Part shown: piece after piece, positions 9,549 to 19,783 of the stretch
How the letters are laid out: each line of letters begins with the position of its first letter
How positions within the stretch are numbered: position 1 is the first letter of the stretch
Source: Chara braunii
Lineage: Eukaryota > Streptophyta > Charophyceae > Charales > Characeae
Direction of reading: 5' to 3'
Assembly: GCA_003427395.1 (NCBI GenBank)
Contig: BFEA01000042.1
Location: 2,793,897-2,819,493, forward strand
Length of the DNA: 25,597 nt
The notes under the pieces: model-generated
Database searches by the model: none
Told to the model about the DNA's origin: nothing
The model's input: only the letters and a program-made list of their open reading frames with translations
Program-made: the position numbers and the translations under genes

Positions 9549-10275
9549 CTGGGCGTCACATATATGACGAACTGTTTTCTGCAACCACCTGACTTTCTGC
9601 TCAAGTCTACTTCGGGGGTTGAATCAGGATGGCCCGTTGGATTGCATGGGTGCCCTTGCTTTTCTTGTTTTTGGAATTGAGGCTGGCATGGTCCCACGAT
9701 GGTTGGTCGTTGATCGCGCCTTAGCAAGCGCGGTAGATAACTGTTGTCATAACTTCTTAAAGTTTATTGTTCTATTGTGGAAAATGGGGAATTTTGGCGC
9801 GATCGTCGCACGGAAAAAACTTTTTGAATTTTCAACTGATGTCGAGCCCCCGCGGACTCTCGAAATTTTCTTCTCTCGGAATTTGTTTTTCAATTAGGAC
9901 TTTGACTAGGAATTTAGGTGCGCCGCGATTCTGCCGACAACTGTCCAGTGCTTCTTGCTTGTGCACACTTTGCCACGTCAGGGCTTGTGCTCTGGCCTTC
10001 CCGCGCCTTAATCTTGCGTCTGACCATAATTTTCTTCTTGGCAAGCGCAAATGTAATTGTTATCTTCTCTTTCTTGATATCTTCGTCTCACCTTCCTCTG
10101 CGCGAGCATATTCTTCCCAATCCTATTGGCCTAAGCAATGCATGACTGGATCAATGCGTGGAGAGTGGCTACGTCCCCCACGCCGCGGCCCGACCATGCA
10201 ATCGTAGGCACTTCCTTTCTCGTTCCTCCCTCCCACTCAGGCACAATCCCGCGTATCTCGCTCAAACCCGCATGC

Positions 10276-10282
10276 TATAAAT
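10276..10282 (+). promoter_or_regulatory. TATA-like box, distal, in LTR U3
   Basis: TATAAAT within GCTATAAATTTTG. It is one of two near-identical boxes 33 bp apart, upstream of the (AG)n tract in the LTR. The position fits an RNA polymerase II promoter for the element. No transcript evidence is available. Confidence 0.45.
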
Positions 10283-10308
10283 TTTGCAAGCGCAATTAAC
10301 TCACTCTC

Positions 10309-10315
10309 TATAAAT
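10309..10315 (+). promoter_or_regulatory. TATA-like box, proximal, in LTR U3
   Basis: TATAAAT within TCTATAAATTTTGG. If used, transcription would start near 10,340-10,350, which would put the (AG)n tract in the 5' untranslated RNA. The flanks resemble the distal box, so the pair may be a short duplication. Confidence 0.5.
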
Positions 10316-10532
10316 TTTGGAGTTAGCGTGCTCGACAGGATCGGCTAATGAGCAAGAGTCCGAAGGTGAGTAGAGAGTTGGGCGATCCGACCGGCTGGTG
10401 CTGGACATGTGGGGTTGACGTGTGGTTGCGACGGACTATGGCACACGGGCGAACTTGGCTTGCATGTTCAGGCTAAGAAGGGCGACAACTTTGTGTGGGT
10501 GCGTGGCGACGGACTGCCCTCATCGGGATGGT

Positions 10533-10534
<2 letters not shown>

Positions 10535-10615
<81 letters not shown>

Positions 10616-10680
10616 NNNNNNNNNNNNNNNNNNNNNNNNNNNNNNNNNNNNNNNNNNNNNNNNNNNNNNNNNNNNNNNNN

Positions 10681-10771
<91 letters not shown>
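10535..10771. repeat. (AG)n microsatellite in 3' LTR with assembly gap
   Basis: AG dinucleotides on both sides of a run of N at 10616-10680, with one AAAG interruption near 10753. It matches the tract at the start of the window. The true length is unknown because of the gap, which most likely marks a repeat that reads could not span. Confidence 0.97.
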
Positions 10772-11328
10772 AGGGGAGACGGGATGTGTTGTAATGGTGT
10801 TTCTCTCGTATTCTTCTGAGTAACTTTGGTATCTGGCGCAAGTCGTCCTTGCTTTTTGAATCGGAATCTCAGATTTTTCCTTTGTTTCTTCCCTTAGGAT
10901 TGAGGTGTGATTGTCTCCCCCACTTTCCTCCTCCCTCTGTATGGCAACTTGATTGGTTGATCAACTACGATCGGATTTTGTATAATCCCTGGCCAGTGAC
11001 CGAAGAATTGATGATTGTCAACTCATTTTTTTTGTGTGTGTTCGAAGCTGGATGCATGGATGTTTGGCGTTTTTCTGTCTGAGTATGAAATAGATTAGCA
11101 TGTTAGATGATTAGATGTCTGTCTCACGATAGGATTGCCCACCTTCGGGTTAACAGGCTAGTGTGTATCGGTTGTGAGTTATTGGCCTTTATCTACCTGA
11201 CCGACGGACTGGTCTTGTGTACGCACGTGTAAGCCCGACTGAAAAAGGTCATTAATTACACGCGTGTCTGCAAGACCTGCACTCGGCCCAACTCCCCGAA
11301 TGTCTTAATTTCCACCCCACCCAACAGT

Positions 11329-11829
11329 ATGAATATTGAAATCCCCTTTCGTATCACTGACCGCGAGTGCCTGAGGGATCATGAATTCCGGGAGTATTGG
11401 GAACACGCGTGTTTGTCTACATGATCAAGGGCGGAACCTCCGAAATTTCCCTACGTAACAGGGAACGAACGTATTTGTGAGTGAGATATTGATCAGGCCT
11501 TGGGACGTATCCCCCATCTCCCCGGCTGCCCTAGCTCATACACGTGTCACATCATTGCTGAACCCAGAATCATTATCCTGGAGACCGAATTCCCTCCCTA
11601 TCACCGTATCCTGCCCTTTCACTCCCTGACCATCGTCCCCTGGTGCGCACTCGCTCCTTATTGGCCTCAACCCCCATGCTCAGAGTGCATGCAAGATCAT
11701 GATTACCGAGCCTCCGACTTCATTCGACGAACTCGCTCGGAGGAAGGACGGGAGCACAGCCTTTGGCTAAGGCCGGTCACGTCGGATCCTGAGACCTGCG
11801 ACGTTCGACGTCGGCAGGTGATCAGCTAG
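11329..11829 (+). pseudogene. LTR-borne ORF, copy 2 (unknown function)
   Basis: This is the 3' LTR counterpart of the frame at 605-1102, starting at the same ATG (MNIEIPFRIT). It has a TGA at 11422-11424 where copy 1 has CGA, and a TGA at 11482-11484 where copy 1 has TGG. After these it is open from 11485 to a TAG at 11827-11829, including the stretch where copy 1 has its own stop. It keeps CPSSYTC and PPCSECMQDHDY. The two copies together imply an intact ancestral frame of about 165 codons. It is not related to any domain I recognise. Confidence 0.5.
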
Positions 11830-12112
11830 CGAGATAGCCATAGCGTCCTTGCGGTACATCAGATGTGAGTCCGACCCAGACGACGGAACCAACGGAGGTG
11901 GTAGCTCCGCTCTCCGAAGCATAAAATAGGACTCCGACCCGTGCTTACCCTTTTGCATTCATATCCCTGAAACTTGTCACAGGAGATCTCAGTTCCGACT
12001 TGGGACTCCACCCCTACTTTTCTAAAATCCTTAGCACACCCCCTTTTCGCACTTTCAGACCCACTCTCATTTCGATCAGGAAGTCGCGTCGGGCGTGAGG
12101 TTTGGGCGTCAC

Positions 12113-13640
12113 AGCACTAAGTCACCATCAAAACCTTGTACCTGACACATCTCCCCAGATACAATACATATGTAGGGTTAAGGTTAGGTGGGCTAAAAGA
12201 GGATGGGTGTCGAATTAGGTGCTGCAAATATGGACGCAAGCCACATGGGCAGCGCACTGGGCCATCATTTACACCCTCTTGGATCAAAGGCAAGAGGTGT
12301 TTTTGTGGCTGGTAGCGCATTTGGCAATCCCCAACATTGAAGTGCATCGCCACCTAGAGCCGCCACAAGGAAAGCACGTGTATAGTCTGCAAGGTTTAGG
12401 AGGAGACACTGGACCACCTCCTCCTCCTCTGCCCATGTGTGGCGGCCTCCAAGGATCAATGGTTAATAGTTCAACACGGGTTTCCATGGCCTAAGAAGAC
12501 CCGGGAACACGAGGCCTGGATCCTCTTGGGATCCCTGCTGACTACATGCCAAGCCAAAGAGGGACCATGTTCGTGCCAGGGAAATTATGAGAGCAGCGAC
12601 GCTGTGGGCAGCGTGATGCTGCAGCAATGAAGCGGTAAGAGAGGACCGGACGTTGACGGCGTCCAAAATTATGGATTATTTTCAAGATAACTTGAGGGCG
12701 ACATTGCAGGCAGCCTTCTACAAGCAACTGGGGACATAATCCCCAACGACCCTAGTGAGTCAGAGGACCTTTGTACGTGTATGAGGCCATGATTATGACA
12801 GTCTCGTTCGTGTGGATGAGCAAAAGCGGCAGTTGATATTCAAGCCACTTCTTATGTTGGACGAGTTGCAGTAAACAAGGAGGGTATGAGTTCAAATAAG
12901 ATTAAAGGATCATTGGCAGGGATTTGGTACCGTCGTATTGCCGTCCGGACACTTTGTGAAGTAGTGGTAGTTAAATAATATCTACTATGGATAACTGTAA
13001 GACACAACTTGTGAATCAATGAATCAATATACAGGGGTCTGCCACACGTCCTGCATACATAGTAGCTATTGTGAATAGGAACTTGCACACATGTATAACT
13101 ATGTGGGATTAAGGAATTGGGTAAAGGTGAGTGACGTAGAATAATCCATGTGAATACATTATAGGGTGCACCAAACTGAGTATGGAGACAAATTTTTTAC
13201 AAGAAAACTAGTACAAAAAATCTAAATAATCCAAGCATGTTGATGAAGTATAATCACGAAGGTTATAATCGATAATAATCGACGGTGGTTGCATGGATTC
13301 GAAGGAATATAGCAAGTACAACAAGCATAAAGATCGCGAGTAAGTTGAAGAAATGTCATTTTTCGACACAGGGATCATGAGGGAGGAATGCACGATAAGG
13401 AGGAAATGATGTAGTTAGTGACAATAAAAGGTCTTAGAAGTAAAAGAGGGAGGGGAGGGAAGGTTGGGGAGGATAGTGCCAGTACGAGGGGAAGGGCGCA
13501 ATGTTTGGGTACCAAGGAGAGACTCCTGGTTGACCTGAGACCTTCGGAGGCCTATGTTTTTCAATCTTGTGTTTTGCATCAATTACTTGTCGGGGAACAT
13601 TAACCAGACTGGTGTCCCTCAAGATAGAAGTTGCGCGTGC
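12113..13640. other. No supported gene; unclassified sequence right of the LTR
   Basis: Balanced base composition, then gradually AT-rich from about 12,850. Several ORFs of 60-90 codons occur on both strands. One + stretch (12672-12870) reads protein-like (MDYFQDNLRATLQAAFYKQL) but has stops and no recognised domain. It may be an old transposon relic. Confidence 0.4.
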
Positions 13641-13649
13641 GTATTGTAA

Positions 13650-14700
13650 AAAGAAAAAAAAAAAAGGTTAAGTTTTTGTTATAAGGAGAGAAATTTTTGG
13701 TAGATGTCTATCAATTTTTGCAAATATTTCAGAGACATTTCGAGGTGAAAAAGGAACGCAACCATATCGTCAACTAGCTTAGGGTATGCTATCAGTCAAC
13801 AATCTTGATCTAGAGCTTATAAAGAAGAATTCATGATGATCGTAGGGAAAACAAGCGAATGCAAAGTTTGAGGTTTCCTCCATGAGAATACCTATAATAT
13901 ACCGAGTGATGAAGGTGAAGATTTTAAAGAATTAGTGTTCAAGATCGAACTTCACTAAATTTAGCAACAAGGAGAAAAAAAACATTAACTAATCTTCTTC
14001 AGTGTATGTTTTTACCAACATGGTATCTCTTTCAATTTATTTACTTTTATGGATTTATGCGCGTTTGTCACGAAAAAGTCACATAGTCACTCAACCGTAA
14101 TAATAATAACACTCTGTGGAAGTTTGGTGAATAATTCCTTGATGTCAAAATTTACAGGCAACAATATATCTTTTTTTAGTTTTTTGGGCCTCTTTGTTGA
14201 ATTCAACAATTCTATCCTTTGGAAGGATTATGCTTTTGAGGTTGAAGTTTAGAGCATGTGAGACTCTGCACAACAATCTAATAATGACGTTGGTGACAAT
14301 CATATATGCTGTGACACTTAGTTTTAACTTATGAGAACGAGGGTGAGATAAACCTTCATGCAGAGACATCGTTATGTTTAGGAATGCCATAGTTTGTTTC
14401 TATAACCCTTATGCATTCAAGAGTACCAATTAGTTTCGTTGTATGTCTAGGTACTTCTTCCTATAAAAATCTATATTTTTTTGCTTTGTATGATTATCTA
14501 TCTTAAGACCTTTAACTTTCTCATGCCTGTTGATATGTTCAGGCGTAGCAAACAAAAATTCCTAAGTTTTATCAAACGTTTTTACATTATGATCAAGCAC
14601 AGAAACAATAAACTCATCCAATTCATTATTCCAATTGGTTACAATATCTTCATCATGTCTTTCAGGTTGTACCCCGTCGATGAAATATAACTAAACATAC
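13650..14700 (-). pseudogene. Decayed reverse transcriptase, Penelope-like or related class
   Basis: Read on the minus strand from about 14,700 downwards, one frame gives VQPERHDEDIVTNWNNELDE, later FATPEHINRHEKVKG, then the open piece 14390-14145 (LPKDRIVEFNKEAQ). Across a one-base shift it continues as CKFDIKELFTKLPQ (14126-14146 codes DIKELFT), which matches RT motif A of the Penelope-like type (Asp-x3-Phe/Tyr-Thr-x2-Pro). About 80 codons later comes a Gly/Met-Gly/Asn region resembling motif B (13870-13892), read across two frames. About 35 codons after that is LVDDMVAF, the catalytic xxDD motif C (13766-13774). Order and spacing A-B-C fit a reverse transcriptase. It has many stops and shifts. 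No GIY-YIG nuclease was found downstream. The class assignment is an inference; that it is an RT is firmer. Confidence 0.6.
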
Positions 14701-15808
14701 TTGAAGCTTCTCACTCAACGGTCGTTGCTATGAACGTTTGAAAGTCATTTCACGAAGGTTCATTTTATTATTCTAATTCATAAAGAGACGTGAACTTCAA
14801 TACATCTTTTGAATTTTGTAAAAAAATTTGACAATCATTAAATTTCAAAAATTAAAAGGCAATATGACCACTACTATCTATGAAACACTATTATTACTCG
14901 AACTGCACACAGACGAATCTTTAGAAAATATTAAAACTTTACACTCAAATTTTGTGATTATGTAACAAATTGGTCACAAACTTCTGCGCATTCACACTGT
15001 ATGCATTTTACAAAAAATGAAATCGACTTAAATATTATTATCACACTACTTGTGGATCACTTTTTTTAACACGTATACCTACACATCTCAAAATCAAAAG
15101 TGATAATTACAACAATAGGACATAAGAATCAAAATCCATAAAATGCATTTCATGCACGCTCGAAAATACCTTTAAGAATAATGCGAGACTTATCCATATA
15201 GTTCATATTTCGTTAAAGCTGACATTTTCCCCTAAATTCATGAAATTGAGCGTACGTCGGACCATATGATGGTCAGACGCCGTGGCGAAGCCTGATGATC
15301 GGATGTACCTTAATTTTGCTTTTTTTTTTTTTTTGATCCTCGGATGTATTTTGACGGTATTTTACGTTGAGATACATCAATTGGTCGAAGTGAGATAACC
15401 ACTTTCTCACCCAATCAGCAATGAAATTTTGATTAAATCTACCTTCGTGAATTTAAAAAAAAATGTCAATTTTAACGAAATGTGAGTTCTATAGAAGAGC
15501 TCGATAGAGTAATAAAAAATGATTAAATCGTTTAACCGAGTTTTACATTGTCTCTTCTATGTGTTGGAAACCCGCAACAAGGGGTCAAAATATAACATCT
15601 TAAACAACTTATGCTTCCTTTTTGTAAAAGTCGTAAAACATAAAAAACTCTCGAGGCTCTACTTTAAAAACGAACTTCCAAAATAAACTCATATAGCCGA
15701 CCGAGTCTGTTACACAAGTCCAAAAATAATGACCCAGTTAAACTTATCAAAATTGTATAAATTATTCACTTCTTCAAAAACTCACTAAAAAAAATTGGCA
15801 ACCAGAAG
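14700..15808. other. AT-rich region, possible upstream part of the RT relic
   Basis: On the minus strand, short protein-like pieces (MNLREMTFKRS, RPLSEKLQVCLVIF) lie just upstream of the RT relic near 14,690-14,790, and weaker ones reach to about 14,900. From 15,000 to 15,808 I see no coding signal, only A/T runs, including a T16 run near 15,320. Confidence 0.35.
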
Positions 15809-15905
15809 AAAAAAAAAGAGTGTTTAGCCAAATGAAATATTGAGGAACCTCTGCATTTATGAAAATTTCCTCTATATTTTATTTGGCTAAACACTCTTTT
15901 TTTTT
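15809..15905. repeat. Long near-perfect inverted repeat (hairpin, 39-nt arms)
   Basis: The left arm 15809-15847 and right arm 15867-15905 are reverse complements with one G-T wobble and one mismatch. The core is GAGTGTTTAGCCAAAT on the left and its complement on the right. The loop is 19 nt (15848-15866). The outer arm ends are A9 and T9. It could be a small MITE-like element, the foldback of a small-RNA precursor, or a chance product of local inversion. No obvious target-site duplication flanks it. Confidence 0.85.
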
Positions 15906-16751
15906 ATAAATGCACCGCAACCTTCTTTCCTTTATTCATTTGGTCAAATCTCAAATTTCGAGCAATGTCACCTTCATTGATGGTTATTCTTGAGGACCGT
16001 CTCTTTATCCCGTTGCTTGCCAAAAAGCCTGAAAAAGGCAAACATACCCACACTAATTATTGAGAAACCGTTATGGTTATGAGTTTTACAGAACGATTTG
16101 GTTAAAACATATATTTTATATTTTCTGAATGAAACAAATAATAAAAAAAATATTAAATTCTAGCTCTCAAGGGTCTAACATTATGAAAATACAGTACCCT
16201 CTTGATACATTTGATCTTTATCTAAGTCAAGGTTTATGTAGGAGATATGGCGTTTTCAAAATGTTGAACCCTCGAGTTCTCGAAATTATACATTTTTTTG
16301 GCCGAAAAATCGGTTTTAATTTTCTTGAAAAATATACAATATTCGCAGCCCTAAGGCTGCGGTATAGTAGGCTTCAACGTTTGTGTCAAGGTGTCACATT
16401 TTTTATGGCGGGCCATCGGGACGCAAAGTGGGTTCTTAGGGGGCAAAAAAAATTGGGGGACCGATCCTTGGAAAAATTGCGGAGTATCTTCAACTAGCTC
16501 TGGTAGAACCGGGAATTTTGGAAAAAGGAAGGACTGGTCGTCGGTTGGAAGTGGACCCCAACAAGAAGTGAGGGCATGTGAACTGCAAAAGGGCCATAAG
16601 GCCCAAGCATTGAGGCCCGTCTTCTCACAGCAGGGAGGTCAGGCGCAACAAAACAAATGTTTTGCAAGAGACCAACTTTGGCGATTTTTTGTGCTCGGAG
16701 GAACCTGCAGAGAAATCTGAAAATTTGAGAATCCATAGACGAGGGCGTGTT
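15906..16751. other. No supported gene; AT-rich sequence with two small palindromes
   Basis: A 122-codon ORF (16129-16497, +) exists but shows no domain and runs through repeat-like text. Two short hairpins occur: CGCAGCC-CTAA-GGCTGCG (16344-16361) and GGGCC-ATAA-GGCCC (16591-16604). Nothing else was recognised. Confidence 0.4.
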
Positions 16752-17043
16752 CTTTCCAGAAAAAATATTAGACTATTTTTCAAAAAATCATTTAGACTGC
16801 GAAATATTGTCGAACCGATTCGACACATTTTCCATTTTCCCCCTCAGTCATGTGTAGGCCAAGTGAAAAGTACTCCAAATTCAATGAGTTTTCACGCTCA
16901 GAAAAATGCGTGAAGAAACATGAAAATTGGTGTACTCGTAGATTTTGTTGTGATCTTTCCAGGAAAAACGCTCAATAAATTAAAAAAAAACATTCTAACT
17001 GTGAAATAGATCGTGGCCGCGATTTGACCCATATTTTAATTTT
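16752..17043. repeat. Diverged direct repeat, spacing about 203 bp
   Basis: 16752-16845 and 16955-17043 share ordered blocks: CTTTCCAG followed by an A run, an ACTGYGAAATA block, and TTYGACMCAT followed by T-rich sequence. Similarity is moderate, so this is an old duplication or two copies of a dispersed repeat. Confidence 0.5.
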
Positions 17044-17056
17044 TTTTGACATCCAG

Positions 17057-17306
17057 CCTCTCTCTCTCTCTCTCTGTCTCTCTGATAAGCCCCCCCCTCT
17101 TCCTCTCTCTCTCTCTCTCTTTCTTTCTCTCTCTCTCTCTCTCTCTTGTCTCTCTCTGTCACTCATATCGATAAATGAAACAAAACTCTTTCTCTCTCTC
17201 TCTCTCTGGTAGCCGTCCCCCCTCCCCCTCTCTCTATCTCTCTTTCTTTCTCTCTGTCACTCTTTGTCTCCCTCTTACACTCATAACAATAAATGAAACA
17301 AAACCG

Positions 17307-17371
<65 letters not shown>

Positions 17372-17476
17372 CTTTGGTAGCCCTCCCCCCTTCCTCTCTC
17401 TCTATGTCTTTTTCCTTCTTTCTCTCTCTTTCTCTCTTCGTCTCTCTCTCACACTCATAACAATAAATAAAACAAA

Positions 17477-17562
<86 letters not shown>
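17057..17562. repeat. (CT)n-based tandem array with compound units
   Basis: About four units of 100-170 bp. Each has (CT)n, a C-rich spacer near GGTAGCC, more CT/TTTC, then CACTCATAACAATAAATGAA-like text. The end of the unit repeats near 17162, 17279 and 17451. Ser-Leu ORFs over it are artefacts. Confidence 0.9.
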
Positions 17563-17565
<3 letters not shown>

Positions 17566-17574
17566 CGCGCTCAT

Positions 17575-17639
17575 AGTCTCATTGCTTTGGCTACCTTAGG
17601 GCTGTTTTCCCAGTCTCATTGCTTTGGCTACCTTAGGGC
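17575..17639. repeat. 28-bp direct duplication, period 37 bp
   Basis: 17575-17602 and 17612-17639 are identical, beginning AGTCTCATTGCTTTGG. They follow directly on the CT array, and the GCTTTGGTAGCC text inside that array resembles them, so the duplication probably arose from the array unit. Confidence 0.92.
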
Positions 17640-17694
17640 ATGACGGTAATCGCGCCCACGAAATAAACAATCTGTTTTTGTTGTCTTAAGCTCT

Positions 17695-18266
17695 TTACTT
17701 GTTGATATCTACTTGCTTATGGATATCTTCCAAGCACGGGAGCATGAAGTGGAACAGTAATGTATGCACGTTCTGCACTTTCCTAATGTCGTCCGTGTCT
17801 ATTATGACTAGCCCCGTTTCCACGAGGTTAGCCTCTACCCCATACATGGCCTTCCTACCACCTGATTTTGTGGAAAAAAAACATTGTTAGTCATCACATG
17901 CTAATCACTCTCGCGAATGTTAATACTTTCTCTAATCATTGCATCCCGATGATCGCATCTTGGAACCACTTGGTGTTGATACTAACCTTCGACGCTTAAG
18001 TAACTGATGACTAGTGTGATGGGTTTCTCGTAGGGAGCCATTTGTGCGAGTGTGGGATAACTGACTTCCGCTTTATATTCAGTTGGGTATTTTTTTGATG
18101 AATGATGAAAGTGAACAATTTCAAAAAATAATGGTTTGATCTTATCCTTACTCTCAATGTGGTTGGATGAGTTTTGCAAATGGTGTTTGGATGGGTTGTG
18201 TAGTTGATTGTTTTTAGTACTTTTTACTAATTGTATGCATGGTTGAATGCGTAGGTCTTCCCTTTC
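17695..18266 (-). CDS. Putative two-exon gene or gene fragment, unknown product
   Basis: On the minus strand a frame is open from 18266 to 17987 (93 codons plus one base). A GT-AG intron (17986-17862) follows. The split Gly codon then joins in frame with a second exon, 17861-17695, ending in TAA, for 148 codons in total. Readable parts are LFFEIVHFHHSSKKYPTEYK, YPTLAQMAPYEKPITLVI, then across the junction KAMYGVEANLVETGLVIIDT and LLFHFMLPCLEDIHKQVD. No membrane segment or known domain is recognised. There is no ATG near the 5' end of exon 1, and TAG precedes it at 18267-18269, so a further upstream exon or a truncated gene is likely. AT-rich repeats surround it, so it may be part of a transposon. 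Confidence 0.45.
17862..17986 (-). other. Candidate spliceosomal intron (125 nt)
   Basis: Read on the minus strand, the donor is AAG/GTTAGT. A branch-like ACTAAC lies about 30 nt before the acceptor, followed by a T8 pyrimidine run and ATCAG/GTGG. In exon 1's frame the first codon inside the intron is a stop (TAG at 17984-17982), so splicing is what opens the frame. All four signals occur at correct spacing. Confidence 0.5.
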
Positions 18267-19090
18267 CTATGAACAAGTGCTTAAACTAGGATTGTGGATG
18301 AATGAAGTCTTTTCTCTTTTTAACAACTATTTCATTAAAACATATATTTTATATATTCTTAACGAAATTGAAACCTCCTTATTTGACCATAAAAATATCA
18401 CCGCTTTATCTCCCGAGGGTCCGTCTGGACGTTGCTTAACTCCAGGTACATCCACGGAGGTCCAATGTTTTTAAACGATGACATTCTTAGGGCTATTAAA
18501 TAAGTAGATTTCAATTTCGTTCAAAAAATATAAAATACCCGTTTTAACGAACGATTATTTTGTGGAGTAATAAAATGACAGATTTCAAGCTACTTGCATA
18601 TGATTTGCTGCATGTATTGTTAAACTCTTTTAGAGTGTTACGCTCTTCACTTTGAGTTTGTGAAGTTTATTTAAGAAATATTTGCTTATTCTCAACAATT
18701 TTGTATGGACAACTCCGTCCAATTGTTCTCGGGCATGCAAGCCCTCGACGCGTGTGTGCGGGTCTTGCCGTGAACGTGTGTGGGACGCGCGGGAGGCGAT
18801 GAACCACCACATTTTTTATCCATATCTATCAGTGTTCAGGTTTTGTGTGACCGGACTATGTGATTGCAGAAACATTTTTTCCTCATGCCCACTCTTTTTG
18901 CCATATCACAAGCTTACCGTCATGCTTTGGCCGACCATCGCCCGTAATTGGCCTGCGATGTAATGTTTCGAGTGTAGACGTTTTGTACACACGGTTTAAC
19001 TTATATGCCCATACCGAGGAAGAAGTTGGTGAAAAGGCCTCCACCAGCATCTCACGTTCATGAGTGTTCTATTTATTTGCGTATTAAAGA
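18267..19090. other. No supported gene
   Basis: AT-rich sequence. A short block at 18334-18354 (TTAAAACATATATTTTATAT) is also present at 16102-16121, perhaps from a dispersed repeat. ORFs of up to 93 codons occur on both strands near 18,630-18,960, without domains. Confidence 0.4.
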
Positions 19091-19573
19091 CATGATCGCC
19101 CGCATGCTATGTGACACCCGCGGCCTAGGTGGCGGGCATTTCGGCTGCTGCGGCTGAAAAAGTCGCCCGCGGCCATGGCCCATGAGGCCCGGTCCGCAGC
19201 CTGGTTTTGTAATTTTTTTTCCCCCCCCTAAAAATACGTAAAAAAAAAATAATAATAATATAAGGGTGCAGGGCTTGGAAAACCCTACAATCCTATGGTT
19301 TTTATTTTGGAATCGGACTTCGTTTGAGATTTTTAAAAAATGAAAAACAAAATTCGATTTCAACAAAATATTTAAAAAAAATAAAAAGAAAAGCAGGAAT
19401 TGTTTTTTGTCATTTTTTATCATGAGGGATACGGTCCTTGAGTTGTGCTGTATTTTTTTTAGAAATGAATTTCGGTTTTTTGCAGGTAAATTAGGTGTTT
19501 AAAAAAATGAAGATGCAAAAATTGAAAACAAATAAACAAAAAAAGGGTTTGATTGATTGATTGATTGATTTGC

Positions 19574-19616
<43 letters not shown>

Positions 19617-19620
19617 CATT

Positions 19621-19703
<83 letters not shown>

Positions 19704-19738
19704 CGTGTGCCGGGGAGGGGAGGGAGGACCCGTCCCCC

Positions 19739-19783
<45 letters not shown>

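Larger units (their letters stand above)
1..12112 (+). mobile_element. Ty3/gypsy LTR retrotransposon, decayed, 5' end outside window
   Basis: Two long direct repeats (1 to about 1386 and 10535 to about 12105) flank an internal region. In order it has a plant-type tRNA-Met primer site, gag with a zinc knuckle, protease, reverse transcriptase, RNase H, integrase and an extra downstream ORF. Reverse transcriptase before integrase is the Ty3/gypsy order. No chromodomain was seen after integrase. Frames change repeatedly and are cut by stops, many explicable as TGG or CGA codons turned into stops, so the copy cannot make its own proteins. By hand alignment about one base in ten differs between the last 250 bp of the two LTRs, so the insertion is old. 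The target-site duplication cannot be tested because the left flank is outside the window. Confidence 0.95.
9549..12112 (+). repeat. 3' LTR (left boundary tentative)
   Basis: 10535-12105 aligns with the 5' LTR. The right end is placed at TGGGCGTCACA (12102-12112), which ends in CA. The same 11 bases occur at 9549-9559 and begin with TG, so I propose 9549 as the start, giving an LTR of about 2.56 kb. The upstream part cannot be checked against the 5' LTR because that part is outside the window. Two TATA-like boxes near 10276 and 10309 fit a U3 promoter. The region 9560-10270 holds no convincing gene. Confidence 0.75.

Noticed and set aside
3947-9553. 13-bp match AACCCCCTGGGCG at 3947 and 9541, as a possible recombination or duplication mark
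   Set aside because: The flanks do not match, and one copy lies in coding text of pol, so chance is the simpler explanation.
10409-10841. ORFs of Arg-Glu or Ser-Leu repeats on both strands
   Set aside because: They are translations of the (AG)n tract and of N bases, with no coding value.
12219-12494. 91-codon ORF just right of the LTR as a host gene
   Set aside because: No domain, overlapping ORFs on the other strand are of similar length, and the Pro run comes from a CTC repeat.
13640-13760. GIY-YIG endonuclease downstream of the minus-strand RT
   Set aside because: I looked for the GIY...YIG spelling in all three minus frames of 12,113-13,760 and found none.
13920-13960. Plus-strand text reading like NIPSDEGEDFKELVFK
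   Set aside because: It lies opposite the RT relic. The minus-strand motifs A, B and C explain the region better.
16972-17576. Ser/Leu-rich and Arg/Glu-rich ORFs
   Set aside because: They are translations of the CT array, open only because CT repeats contain no stops.
16102-18354. Shared TTAAAACATATATTTTATAT at 16102 and 18335 as the ends of one element
   Set aside because: Only about 20 AT-rich bases match, and the flanks diverge at once.
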